DNA of 64,000 nt from UBA2137 sp963740205 (GTDB lineage: Bacteria > Pseudomonadota > Alphaproteobacteria > Micavibrionales > Micavibrionaceae): contig CAVUDD010000002.1 of the NCBI GenBank assembly GCA_963740205.1, positions 620,001 through 684,000 of the forward strand, given 5' to 3'. Each line of letters begins with the position of its first letter. The stretch's first letter is position 1. Below the pieces are notes generated by a model. It ran no database searches, was not told the origin of the DNA, and was given only the letters and a program-made list of their open reading frames with translations. A program made the position numbers and the translations under genes. Positions 45,024 through 53,874 of the stretch are shown piece after piece.

Positions 45024-46132
45024 GTCTTTTTCTTGGTTTTCTTAGCCTTTGCAGGATCTTCTTTGTAAAACGCACTTTTTCTGTAAATTCCGATAAAGAA
45101 AGAAATTAATACGCCCGCAATTGCTGCTACTGGAACTGCTAAGATCATGCCCGCAATGCCAAACACAGTTCCACCTGCCATTACAGAAAATAAAACCCAT
45201 AATGGATGCATACCCACGCTATCACCCACCAACTTGGGGGAAAGGAAATTACCCTCCAAAAACTGGCCTATAAGGAAAATCGCCGCAATAATAGCGACAT
45301 AAGACATTTCGCCAGCTTGAAACCACGCCACTATAACTGCTGCCGTTAAACCAACCACAGAACCAACAAAAGGAATGATAGATAATAATCCCGATAGTAG
45401 CCCAATCAAGAAACCATATTTTAAACCAGCAATGGTTAATGCCACTGCATATGCAACACCGAGAACAAGACATACAGTTAATTGGCCGCGGATAAAGCCT
45501 GCCAGTTTCTGGTCTATGCTTTTGAAAATTTGACTAAGGTCGTTTTCGTGGTTCTTAGGCATAAGGTCGTCCACCCATTTTGTAATTTTAGGCCAGTCCT
45601 TCATAAGGAAATAGGCTACGATTGGTGTTACAAAAAATGTAACAGTAAAATCAATAAAAGCGATACCACCAGAAAATACACGCTGTATTAGCCCCTTTCC
45701 AGTTTCTGATGCCTGACCGAGGAAAGGCTGCACTGTATCAGCAAATGAGCCCGTATAATTCAGACCAAGGAAAGCTTGAACTCTATTAACTGTTGGTTGT
45801 ATCTGTGCCCATAAGTCGTTCAAATAACCAGGGAAGTCTTTTGCAAATTCAGTAAGTTCGCGCGTCGCTATGGGTGCGATTGCCGCAACAAGAACTATTA
45901 CAGTTATAAAGAAAGTCGAAAGAATAACTAATGTCGCCGCTTTACGAGAGAATTTATCCGTCTGCAACTTACGAATAAGCGGATTCAGGAGGTATGCTAT
46001 AATAAAGCCAATAAAAAATGGTGCGAGCACATCTTTAAAAAGCCATAAGACCCCGCAAATTATGAGGAAAATAGTGAACCAGAAAGTGGCCTGAGCCATT
46101 AAACCAAGTCTATTTGCCGTTGCCTGTCTCAT
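45020..46132 (-). CDS. AI-2E family permease (PerM-like)
   Basis: A 370-residue membrane protein with about eight hydrophobic segments, the pattern of the AI-2E transporter family (LKDVLAPFFIGFIIAYLLNP-type first loop, here FKDVLAPFFIGFIIAYLLNP). The family includes TqsA-like exporters and Na+/H+ antiporters, so the substrate is unknown. The C-terminus is lysine-rich. Coupled to hdaA by ATGA and 2 bases after the DUF2066 gene. Confidence 0.88.
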   Translation of the reverse strand: MRQATANRLGLMAQATFWFTIFLIICGVLWLFKDVLAPFFIGFIIAYLLNPLIRKLQTDKFSRKAATLVILSTFFITVIVLVAAIAPIATRELTEFAKDFPGYLNDLWAQIQPTVNRVQAFLGLNYTGSFADTVQPFLGQASETGKGLIQRVFSGGIAFIDFTVTFFVTPIVAYFLMKDWPKITKWVDDLMPKNHENDLSQIFKSIDQKLAGFIRGQLTVCLVLGVAYAVALTIAGLKYGFLIGLLSGLLSIIPFVGSVVGLTAAVIVAWFQAGEMSYVAIIAAIFLIGQFLEGNFLSPKLVGDSVGMHPLWVLFSVMAGGTVFGIAGMILAVPVAAIAGVLISFFIGIYRKSAFYKEDPAKAKKTKKKT

Positions 46133-46134
46133 TG

Positions 46135-47379
46135 TTACCTATAAGCTCTTTGCTGTTGTACAACTTCTAGGGCAACGCCCTGCTGACGCAGCAATGGTAT
46201 AATCTGTGCGCCATCACCAGCATAAGACACAAGAACATCTGCTTGTTTCGGCCGCAATGACAATACCTGTAATCCGGCAACGCCTGGAATTGCTCGTATA
46301 CGCTGTTGAACCCCCATCCATTGACCAATAGACGTGTAATCAACTCGCCCCCTCACGGATTGCAATGGCCCAGCCGCAATCGGGGCAGGCATTGTTGCGG
46401 TCGTGGTCGTGCGGGTTGTGTAGGTCACCTCACCAGCACTCTGTTGATTTTGTGTTGCAGAAGGCAAACGATTAATCACCTGCATAGAAGCACTTACGGC
46501 ACGACTTAAAAATGCGTCCAACGTCTCAGCAGGATTAGGATTAACAGATACTTGCTCGATAAATTGAGGACGACCATTTCTTGTATCATAGACCGCAACA
46601 TTCATGCGTCCATAATTGACCTCGCCCAGAGTTTGGGGCATAGCAACACCCGTGTAGGAGGCCAGTAAAACAACCCCCCTTTGCGCCGCATAGCGAGACA
46701 TCATATTCTGCAAGTTTTGTGGATTATAAGTAAGAGCCTGAGAGTCACTAATGTCCCTGATATCAGACACATCACCAATTGGCACAATTGCATTTACAGG
46801 GGAAGCGCGCATCCATGTCTCTAGCCATAAATTTTGAGACCATAGCTTCAAAGGTGCATTACCAACTTGAAGAAATGGCAAAATAAGCGTTTCTGAGCCG
46901 GCATTGTCCGCCTTATAGACACTTGGGTCAGGAATGGCTCCGGTAGGCGTGGCATTATAATTCTCTAATTGAGCAGCTTTCGGCACCATATATTTCTTAA
47001 GCTTAGACTCGCTATAATCAAAGCTAATGACGGCTTTGTAGCGCACAGAGGAAAATTGCTCATCACTGATTTCAAAATTCTTGATGGCATTTGCAAGCGT
47101 ATCATTTCCAACAGATTTTAGACGTGTTGTATCATACTCCGCTGCCTCTAACTGTTTCATTAAAACAGGTATAGATTTCGTCTGCGCTTTCTTAAATGCT
47201 TCGTCTCTGGCTTTAACAGCGCTCTCGGCGGTAATGTCAATTTTAATATTTTCTACTCTAAATGGATCACCACTAGAGGTCTGGGCATGTGCAGAACTGT
47301 CAATCATTGTGAAAACAAGGATTGCCAGAAATAGGCAGACACCATATAAAAACACATGTGGTCGGGTAGAATTAAACAT
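46135..47379 (-). CDS. DUF2066 protein, secreted or periplasmic
   Basis: From ATG 47379 (MFNSTRPHVF) this is 414 residues with a signal peptide ending near SSAHAQ. The mature part opens FRVENIKIDITAESAVKARDEAF, split here as FRVENIKIDI and TAESAVKARDEAF, the start of the DUF2066 family. The central region has a possible nucleotide- or polymer-unrelated fold; no catalytic motif is seen. It lies upstream of the AI-2E permease and hdaA, a common order in Rhodospirillales-type genomes. Function is unknown. Confidence 0.85.
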   Translation of the reverse strand: MFNSTRPHVFLYGVCLFLAILVFTMIDSSAHAQTSSGDPFRVENIKIDITAESAVKARDEAFKKAQTKSIPVLMKQLEAAEYDTTRLKSVGNDTLANAIKNFEISDEQFSSVRYKAVISFDYSESKLKKYMVPKAAQLENYNATPTGAIPDPSVYKADNAGSETLILPFLQVGNAPLKLWSQNLWLETWMRASPVNAIVPIGDVSDIRDISDSQALTYNPQNLQNMMSRYAAQRGVVLLASYTGVAMPQTLGEVNYGRMNVAVYDTRNGRPQFIEQVSVNPNPAETLDAFLSRAVSASMQVINRLPSATQNQQSAGEVTYTTRTTTTATMPAPIAAGPLQSVRGRVDYTSIGQWMGVQQRIRAIPGVAGLQVLSLRPKQADVLVSYAGDGAQIIPLLRQQGVALEVVQQQRAYR

Positions 47380-47446
47380 GACATATATGTAACGCGCTTT
47401 ACCCTTGAATTCAAAAATTATATTTCGTTTATCAGGAAATAACTTC

Positions 47447-48496
47447 ATGACTAATGACGCTTATAAAGATGCAGGTGTAGATATTGAGGCTGGGAATACA
47501 CTTGTCGAGCGTATAAAGCCTTTCATAAAACAAACACACCGCACAGGCGTTATGGGCGGTTTTGGTGGCTTTGGAAGCTTTTTTGATCCAAAGGCAGCTG
47601 GCTATAAAGACCCTATTTTTGTTTCTGGAACGGACGGCGTTGGCACAAAACTTAAAATTGCAATTGAGACAGGCATCTACGATACGATAGGGATAGATCT
47701 TGTCGCCATGTGCGTTAACGACCTTCTTGTTCAAGGGGCGGAACCTCTATTTTTCTTAGATTATTTTGCAACAAGTCATCTCGATGTTGATATTGGAGCC
47801 GATATTATTAAGGGCATAGCAGATGGGTGCAAACAATCTGGATGCGCCCTCATTGGCGGAGAAACCGCTGAAATGCCTGGTTTATATGCTAAGGATGACT
47901 TTGATCTAGCTGGTTTTGCCGTTGGTGCAGTTGAACGTGAAGATGTAGTAACGGGCGAAAAAATCGAGCCAGGGGATATTATTCTAGGCCTAACCTCAAG
48001 CGGAGTTCACTCAAATGGATTTTCTCTTGTTCGCAAAATATTAAACGACAACAGCCTATCTTTTAAAGATGCATCACCTTTTGATGCAAGCAAAACACTA
48101 GGGCAGTGCTTTATAGAGCCCACCCGCCTTTACGTGAAATCAGTTCTTAACGTTCTAAAAAATGTTCCGGTTAACGGTATGTCTCACATTACAGGGGGCG
48201 GACTTTCAGAGAATATACCGCGCGTTATTCCTGATGATCTCATGGCCAATATCAACCTAGATAGTTGGCAGCTACCACCTATATTTGAGTGGATGCAAGG
48301 CAAGGCAAATCTTGACGATACAAACATGCTACGCACCTTTAATTGCGGCATAGGATTTGTTCTTATTGTTAACCCTGATGACGTTGACACTGCAACCGCT
48401 CTTCTTGAGCAAAACGGAGAAAAGGTAATTGTCTTAGGTAGTATTTTAAAATCATCAGACAAATCTAAAATTTCATTTTCTGGAAAACTAGGATAA
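47447..48496 (+). CDS. purM: PurM, phosphoribosylformylglycinamidine cyclo-ligase
   Basis: PurM makes AIR in purine synthesis. From ATG 47447 it has 349 residues with a glycine-rich GGFGGFGSFF segment, SGTDGVGTKL, CVNDLLVQGAEPLFFLDY (quoted below the limit), GGETAEMPG and HITGGGLSENIPR, all characteristic of the AIRS family. It is divergent from the DUF2066 gene (67 bases) and 3 bases upstream of purN. Confidence 0.96.
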   Translation: MTNDAYKDAGVDIEAGNTLVERIKPFIKQTHRTGVMGGFGGFGSFFDPKAAGYKDPIFVSGTDGVGTKLKIAIETGIYDTIGIDLVAMCVNDLLVQGAEPLFFLDYFATSHLDVDIGADIIKGIADGCKQSGCALIGGETAEMPGLYAKDDFDLAGFAVGAVEREDVVTGEKIEPGDIILGLTSSGVHSNGFSLVRKILNDNSLSFKDASPFDASKTLGQCFIEPTRLYVKSVLNVLKNVPVNGMSHITGGGLSENIPRVIPDDLMANINLDSWQLPPIFEWMQGKANLDDTNMLRTFNCGIGFVLIVNPDDVDTATALLEQNGEKVIVLGSILKSSDKSKISFSGKLG

Positions 48497-48499
48497 TCA

Positions 48500-49270
48500 A
48501 TGCATAAACTTCGTACTGCTATTCTGATTTCTGGTCGCGGTAGTAATATGCAGGCCATCGTAAATGCTCAAAAATCCAAAGATTTTCCTGCCAGTGTAGA
48601 GCTCGTTATTTCAAATCGTGAGGATGCTAAAGGGCTCGAATTTGCAAAAGAAAAGAATATCCCTTCATTTGTTGTTCCGCATGGAAATTTCCAAACCAAA
48701 GCTGATTTCGAACAAGCACTGCTCCAAATCCTAGGGCAATATGAGATTGACTTAGTCTGCTTGGCTGGTTTCATGCGCTTACTATCCAGTCATTTTATCT
48801 CAGCTTATGAGGGGCGTATCATTAACATACACCCCTCTCTCCTACCTCTTTACAAAGGGTTGGACACCCACAAAAGAGCCCTTGATGCTGGTGATGCCTA
48901 CACAGGGTGTAGTGTTCATTATGTCGTTCCAGAGATGGACGCAGGCGCAGTTATTCTTCAAGATAAAGTCTCTATAAAAAAAGGTGATACACCCGAAACA
49001 CTTGCGGAAAAGACTTTAAAGAAAGAACATATAATATATCCGCAAGCAATACGCATTGTCGCCGAGCGAATGAAGTCGTATAATTTCTCACAAAATATAA
49101 ATCACACAACAAAATCTGGTGAGACTATGAAACATAATTCTTTTGATGATCTTGAACAACGGGAGTTGCGAGAGAGTTGGAAAATGTGGGTGAAGTTTAC
49201 AAAAACCCTGCAATATTCCATAATTGCAACTGGCGTGGCCCTCCTTCTTCTACTTCTAATCTGGCTGTAA
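48500..49270 (+). CDS. purN: PurN, GAR transformylase, with a C-terminal membrane segment
   Basis: PurN formylates GAR using 10-formyl-THF. Residues 1-195 are a normal PurN: SGRGSNMQAI, LAGFMRLLSS, the catalytic INIHPSLLP, and VPEMDAGAVI. The frame does not stop at the usual place but runs on through a polar linker and residues 210-256, which hold a basic amphipathic stretch (SWKMWVKFTK) and a terminal membrane helix. This tail resembles the small aa3-type cytochrome oxidase subunit IV proteins. An in-frame ATG at 49127 with a GGTGAG site 3 bases upstream could start it as a separate 47-residue protein. The next gene begins 5 bases on. Confidence 0.9.
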   Translation: MHKLRTAILISGRGSNMQAIVNAQKSKDFPASVELVISNREDAKGLEFAKEKNIPSFVVPHGNFQTKADFEQALLQILGQYEIDLVCLAGFMRLLSSHFISAYEGRIINIHPSLLPLYKGLDTHKRALDAGDAYTGCSVHYVVPEMDAGAVILQDKVSIKKGDTPETLAEKTLKKEHIIYPQAIRIVAERMKSYNFSQNINHTTKSGETMKHNSFDDLEQRELRESWKMWVKFTKTLQYSIIATGVALLLLLLIWL

Positions 49271-49275
49271 GAGTT

Positions 49276-52200
49276 TTGAAAAAATATTTTCTGTTTTTGA
49301 TTTTAATTACCTGCCTTCTTGCTCTTACGACAAGAGCGGAGGCTCAAGTTACACAAAACTCTAATTCGAATGTTGTATATCTTGAGCAAAAACAACCTGT
49401 TTTAGATTTGAAAAACAAGGCTATGTTGTTCTATCCAAAAGTAGGGTCTCAAATTGATATCAAGAATGTTATGCGGCTTTACCGCTCTAACTCTTCACTT
49501 TTCGCCCCTGCAGGAGCACTTAACTCTGTAACAAGCAGTCAAAGTGTTTTTGTTATTATACCTGTTGTAAATTCCAGCAATACTAACACTTGGGTGCTCA
49601 AATTTAAGTCTCCCGACCTCTTCCCAGGCTTTTCTTTTGGAAAGATAAAACTTTGGAACGCGCAAAATGGCGCAACAATACCGCTACTAAATCAAAGCAC
49701 TAATAGCGTTACATTTTCCCTGCTCCCTAAAACATCCAAACCCATTCTGGTTGAACTTGATGATTTTCAAGGTTTGTTTGGAAGCTTTTCTTTAGAGCTA
49801 TCACAAGCAGGGGCGAGCTCTCAACAGAGTCCAATTACGGTAATGAGCCTTATCGCTCTTTCGATCGTAATTTCCTGCTTTTTGCTAATGATTTATTTAA
49901 GCGCACGAACATTAAACGCGTCTAATCTAATCGGGCTCGTATCAGCCATTGCATTATCAGGATGCCTCTTAATTTTTATTGGTCTATCATCTGCACCTTT
50001 TATGCTTAACCTTATCCCTTTGCTTTACAGTATTTTTCTTGTCTGCCAAGGTCTATTGATACGCAATAGTTGGGAGCATACTCCACTTAGCAAGCTAACT
50101 GCTACGATTGCGTTGTCTTCTACGATCATAATCTTTATTTCTGCGCTACTACATGTGGCTGGCGTAAAATTTGAGATTCTTGCAGAAACTTATAGTTTAG
50201 GCCTTATTGCAACGTTTCTTGCTTTTTCCATTGCGTCATTACTTCATTTCTTTGCAACAAAACAAAAGCTTTTTGTTTTAATCGCAACGATCATTTTAGC
50301 TATAATTTCTCTTTTTATAGCTCTCATATATAAAGGTTTACTCCCTGCAACAGATGCTACTTTAAATGCATTTTCTTATGCCAGCGTTTTTCTTTTAATA
50401 GCCTCTCTATGGCACACTGTAGAGGGATTGTTTTCCAATACATCACAAACAAAAGCACCTGTTACTCCCAAAACAAACTCAGCGTTGAGTAAAAAGGTAC
50501 AAGAGGTTAAGGACTCCTACGATCACGCAAGGCTTTTACAAGTTCTTGAGAGCGAACGCGCAGCAATGAAAGCGTTGCAAGAACGTGAAAACAGTCAAGT
50601 AGATGCCATGCGCCGTGCTAAACAGGAGGCCGATGAGGCCAATAATGCTAAATCTGCTTTTCTTGCCATGGTTAGCCACGAGATTCGTACACCGATGACG
50701 GGCGTTCTAGGGATGGTTCGTTTTTTGAAAAATACTTCATTGGATGCAACCCAAATTGAGCATGTTGATACTATTGAAGAGTCAGGGAACACAATCATGA
50801 GTCTTCTAAATGACATCCTTGATTTTGAAAAGGTTGAAACAGGTCAAATGACATTGGAGACAATTGATTTTGATCTGCACCGCCTAATGGAAAGTATTTA
50901 TTCTCTTGCGCGAGGTTATGCTGCAGATAAGAATTTGAAAATAAATATGAATATAGATAACTCCATACCTAAAATCGTGAAGGGTGACCCAACACGTCTT
51001 CGTCAGGTTTTACTTAATCTTATCAATAACGCAATCAAGTTTACTCAAAACGGCTCTGTTAGCGTTACATTACGGCCTATTTCAAGCCAAAAAAATGAAT
51101 CTCAAATCTACTTTGCAGTAGAAGACACTGGCATTGGGATCGAAAAAGAGACCCAAGCCAACCTGTTTAACCCCTTCAAGCAAGCAGATAAGAGCACTTC
51201 TAGAAAATATGGTGGCTCTGGTCTAGGCCTAGCTATTTCACAAAAACTCGTTGGACTTATGGGAGGAACAATTAATATTAAGAGCTCTCTTGGTGAAGGC
51301 AGCACGTTCTTTTTCACTCTACCTCTCCCCACCGGTGATATTTCTAATACAGAGCTAGTTACCCCTTCTAATAAATCAATTATAAACGAACAACCAATTG
51401 CCATACAAACCTCTCTTTCAAACCATATAGAGATTAAACACACGCACAGAGCTCTAATTGTTGAAGACAATGCAATTAATCAAAAAGTTGTAAGTGGCTT
51501 TATTAGCGAAAAAAACTTTGATGCCTCCATCGCAGGAACAGGCGAAGAAGCGATTACTATACTTCAAAACGATACAAATTTTGACGTCATTTTAATGGAT
51601 ATCGAAATGCCTGGTATTTCAGGTGTAGAGGCAACACAGCGCATAAGAGGTGAATTGGGCCTTCCTGCAAAAGCCTTCCCTATTATTGCTCTCACAGGAA
51701 ATACACAGCCCAATGATATACAAAATTACCTAAACGCGGGTATGACCGGCTTTCTTGCTAAACCCATAGATGCAGATGCTCTTCATGCCATATTGGATCA
51801 AATCAAAGATGGTAATTATGTAGGAGAAGATGGTCAAACCGTGCCTAAGTCTGAAGAACTACCTAAAAACACCTCGGAACTTAAAGAAGGGCGTGAACCT
51901 GAAATAGTAAAATCCGTTACTGTTGAGCCACAACAAGCTGATATCTCAACTATGAACACAGGTCTAAGTCTTGATGATGAAGAAAAAACCCATAGCAGCG
52001 TAATCGAATTTGATGAAGCGCAGCTTGCATCTTTGAAAAACACGCTCAAGGAAGCCGACCTTATAGATATGATTGATGAGCTTATAGAGAAAATGCACTC
52101 CATCTCACATGACATTAAAACAGCCATTACAGATGAACATTATGACCTGATTAAGGCCAAGGGACATGAAATTAAAGGTATGTGTGCCAATTTTGGCTTA

Positions 52201-52341
52201 ACACATGTTGCAAATCAGGCTGAAATTCTAGAAAAAACCGCCCAGTCGCAAGACAAGGGCGGTGTTATTTCTGCTTACAAAAGTTTAAGCGAAGCGGTCA
52301 TCCGCGGCGAACAACGCCTCAAAACTTGGATGACCAACTAG
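49276..52341 (+). CDS. Hybrid sensor histidine kinase with 7TM sensor, receiver and HPt domains
   Basis: From TTG 49276 (KKYFLFLILITCLL signal) this is 1021 residues. Order: signal peptide ending near AEAQ; a beta-rich periplasmic domain to ~190; about seven membrane segments (~195-400), together resembling a 7TMR-DISM sensor; a coiled coil; HisKA with H468 in SHEIRTP; HATPase (NLINNAIKF, GGSGLGLAI); a receiver (acceptor D775 in LMDIEMPG); and an HPt domain with H964 in KGHEIKG. It is a complete in-cis phosphorelay. The ligand and final regulator are unknown. A longer frame exists upstream but would overlap purN by 94 bases, so it is not preferred. Confidence 0.9.
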   Translation: MKKYFLFLILITCLLALTTRAEAQVTQNSNSNVVYLEQKQPVLDLKNKAMLFYPKVGSQIDIKNVMRLYRSNSSLFAPAGALNSVTSSQSVFVIIPVVNSSNTNTWVLKFKSPDLFPGFSFGKIKLWNAQNGATIPLLNQSTNSVTFSLLPKTSKPILVELDDFQGLFGSFSLELSQAGASSQQSPITVMSLIALSIVISCFLLMIYLSARTLNASNLIGLVSAIALSGCLLIFIGLSSAPFMLNLIPLLYSIFLVCQGLLIRNSWEHTPLSKLTATIALSSTIIIFISALLHVAGVKFEILAETYSLGLIATFLAFSIASLLHFFATKQKLFVLIATIILAIISLFIALIYKGLLPATDATLNAFSYASVFLLIASLWHTVEGLFSNTSQTKAPVTPKTNSALSKKVQEVKDSYDHARLLQVLESERAAMKALQERENSQVDAMRRAKQEADEANNAKSAFLAMVSHEIRTPMTGVLGMVRFLKNTSLDATQIEHVDTIEESGNTIMSLLNDILDFEKVETGQMTLETIDFDLHRLMESIYSLARGYAADKNLKINMNIDNSIPKIVKGDPTRLRQVLLNLINNAIKFTQNGSVSVTLRPISSQKNESQIYFAVEDTGIGIEKETQANLFNPFKQADKSTSRKYGGSGLGLAISQKLVGLMGGTINIKSSLGEGSTFFFTLPLPTGDISNTELVTPSNKSIINEQPIAIQTSLSNHIEIKHTHRALIVEDNAINQKVVSGFISEKNFDASIAGTGEEAITILQNDTNFDVILMDIEMPGISGVEATQRIRGELGLPAKAFPIIALTGNTQPNDIQNYLNAGMTGFLAKPIDADALHAILDQIKDGNYVGEDGQTVPKSEELPKNTSELKEGREPEIVKSVTVEPQQADISTMNTGLSLDDEEKTHSSVIEFDEAQLASLKNTLKEADLIDMIDELIEKMHSISHDIKTAITDEHYDLIKAKGHEIKGMCANFGLTHVANQAEILEKTAQSQDKGGVISAYKSLSEAVIRGEQRLKTWMTN

Positions 52342-52342
52342 A

Positions 52343-52780
52343 TCAATCTTCTGATACGTTTGAGTGAATTTCGCTCTTATCAAAGAAATAAGCTATTTCA
52401 CGCTCTGCGTTCTCTTTACTGTCAGAACCATGAACAGAGTTTGCCTCAATGCCTTCTGCAAAGTCTGCACGAATTGTACCTGCAGCTGCATCTTCAGGAT
52501 TAGTTGCACCCATAATAGATCGGTTCTTAGCAATGGCGTCTTCACCTTCAAGAACCTGAACAACAACAGGTCCAGACGTCATGAACTCAACCAAATCACC
52601 AAAGAAGGGGCGCTCTCTATGTACTTCATAGAAGCCTTCGGCTTGGTCTTTAGACAAACGCATACGTTTTTGTCCAACGATTGATAAACCCTTGTCTTCA
52701 AAACGCTGATTGATTGCACCTGTCAAATTGCGACGTGTCGCATCAGGTTTAAGAATAGATAGTGTTCTCTCGATAGCCAT
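52343..52780 (-). CDS. ndk: Ndk, nucleoside diphosphate kinase
   Basis: Ndk balances NTP and dNTP pools. From ATG 52780 (MAIERTLSILKPD) it is 145 residues with the active-site histidine in the ANSVHGSDS motif and the PFFGDLVEFMTSGP segment. An upstream extension of 25 residues lacks homology and is rejected. It is convergent with the hybrid kinase, whose stop lies 1 base away. Confidence 0.97.
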   Translation of the reverse strand: MAIERTLSILKPDATRRNLTGAINQRFEDKGLSIVGQKRMRLSKDQAEGFYEVHRERPFFGDLVEFMTSGPVVVQVLEGEDAIAKNRSIMGATNPEDAAAGTIRADFAEGIEANSVHGSDSKENAEREIAYFFDKSEIHSNVSED

Positions 52781-52870
52781 AAATTTTGCTCTTATGTTGT
52801 TAATCCAAAATACAAATAATTGCGGTTTTATAACGAAAAACCACAAGGGTAACAAGAACTTTTCTATATT

Positions 52871-53812
52871 TTATTGTGTTTGAACATGAGCAATTCGCAA
52901 AGCATGAAGTATTTCCGCTCTAATTAATTCAGGTTGGATTTCTGAATAATTAGCCACAAAAACCTTTCTACCTATAGATGTTTCAACCAACCTACCAAAA
53001 AACGGACTATCTTCATCCGAGACCAATGTACATGTTAAAGGAGAAAATTTTGTCAAATCATGGCGCAATAAGACTGTACACGGATCATGGTAGCGAAACG
53101 GTTTTTTTTCCATTTCGCAATAGGCTGTCATAATCATTTTAATATATTTCGCAACCGTGTTTCCCGCACTGAACGCCTCTATTTCTTTTTTAGAAGAAAA
53201 AATATTCCATGTTAAATTCATAGGAACCAGATAAAAATCAAAAGGAGCAGATAGTATTTGCTGAACGGCATAAGGGTCCGAAATGAAGTTAAAATCTGCG
53301 CCTGGCGTTTCCTCCCACAATGGAGAAAATTTCCCACCCATCATAAAAACTTTATCTATACAGTTCTCTAAAATTTCTCGGTGATCTTTATACATGCGAG
53401 CAAAATTAGTTGCTGGCCCAGTTATTATATAATCTATGCGTCCGTATTTCTTTTTTAATTCTACTAAATCCTTTGCTAATTCTTGCATGGGCAAAGGTTT
53501 GTTTAGAGGGACCGGTTCTGGAAGAGAAACATCATTAAGACCGTTTCCACATAAAGCATGTCGGCTAAGAACCTTATCTTTATAACCTTTATGCTTAATT
53601 GGAGGCTCTTTGCTCCCTATATATGTAGAAATATCGGCACGATTAGCTAAGGAAAGGACCCTCAGATTATTATCTAATACTTTATCAAGAGGTGCATTGC
53701 CAAAGGAGCTAACTACACCACAAAGCTTGTCACCGAGTGCCAAGGAGAGCCATATAGCCATCGCGTCATCACGACCAGTATCACAATCAATTATGCAAGG
53801 GTTTAGGCTCAT
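52871..53812 (-). CDS. Inosine-uridine preferring nucleoside hydrolase
   Basis: This enzyme splits the N-glycosidic bond of nucleosides to a base and ribose. The 313-residue protein has the calcium-binding aspartate cluster DCDTGRDD at residues 9-16 (family DxDxGxDD), a central ITGPATNFARM loop and GGKFSP and NFISDPYA motifs of the IU_nuc_hydro family. The active-site histidine expected near the C-terminus may be in RYHDPCTVLL. It lies 90 bases upstream of ndk, on the same strand. Substrate range cannot be predicted. It fits with apt for base salvage. Confidence 0.88.
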   Translation of the reverse strand: MSLNPCIIDCDTGRDDAMAIWLSLALGDKLCGVVSSFGNAPLDKVLDNNLRVLSLANRADISTYIGSKEPPIKHKGYKDKVLSRHALCGNGLNDVSLPEPVPLNKPLPMQELAKDLVELKKKYGRIDYIITGPATNFARMYKDHREILENCIDKVFMMGGKFSPLWEETPGADFNFISDPYAVQQILSAPFDFYLVPMNLTWNIFSSKKEIEAFSAGNTVAKYIKMIMTAYCEMEKKPFRYHDPCTVLLRHDLTKFSPLTCTLVSDEDSPFFGRLVETSIGRKVFVANYSEIQPELIRAEILHALRIAHVQTQ

Positions 53813-53874
53813 ATACTGTTTTTAAAGGATATTATTAACTTTTGAAAAGATTATTCTCAAATACTCGAGATAAT

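Noticed and set aside
49177..49275. Longer start for the hybrid kinase, 33 codons upstream
   Set aside because: It overlaps purN's tail in another frame, and the TTG at 49276 gives a proper signal peptide and a short gap.
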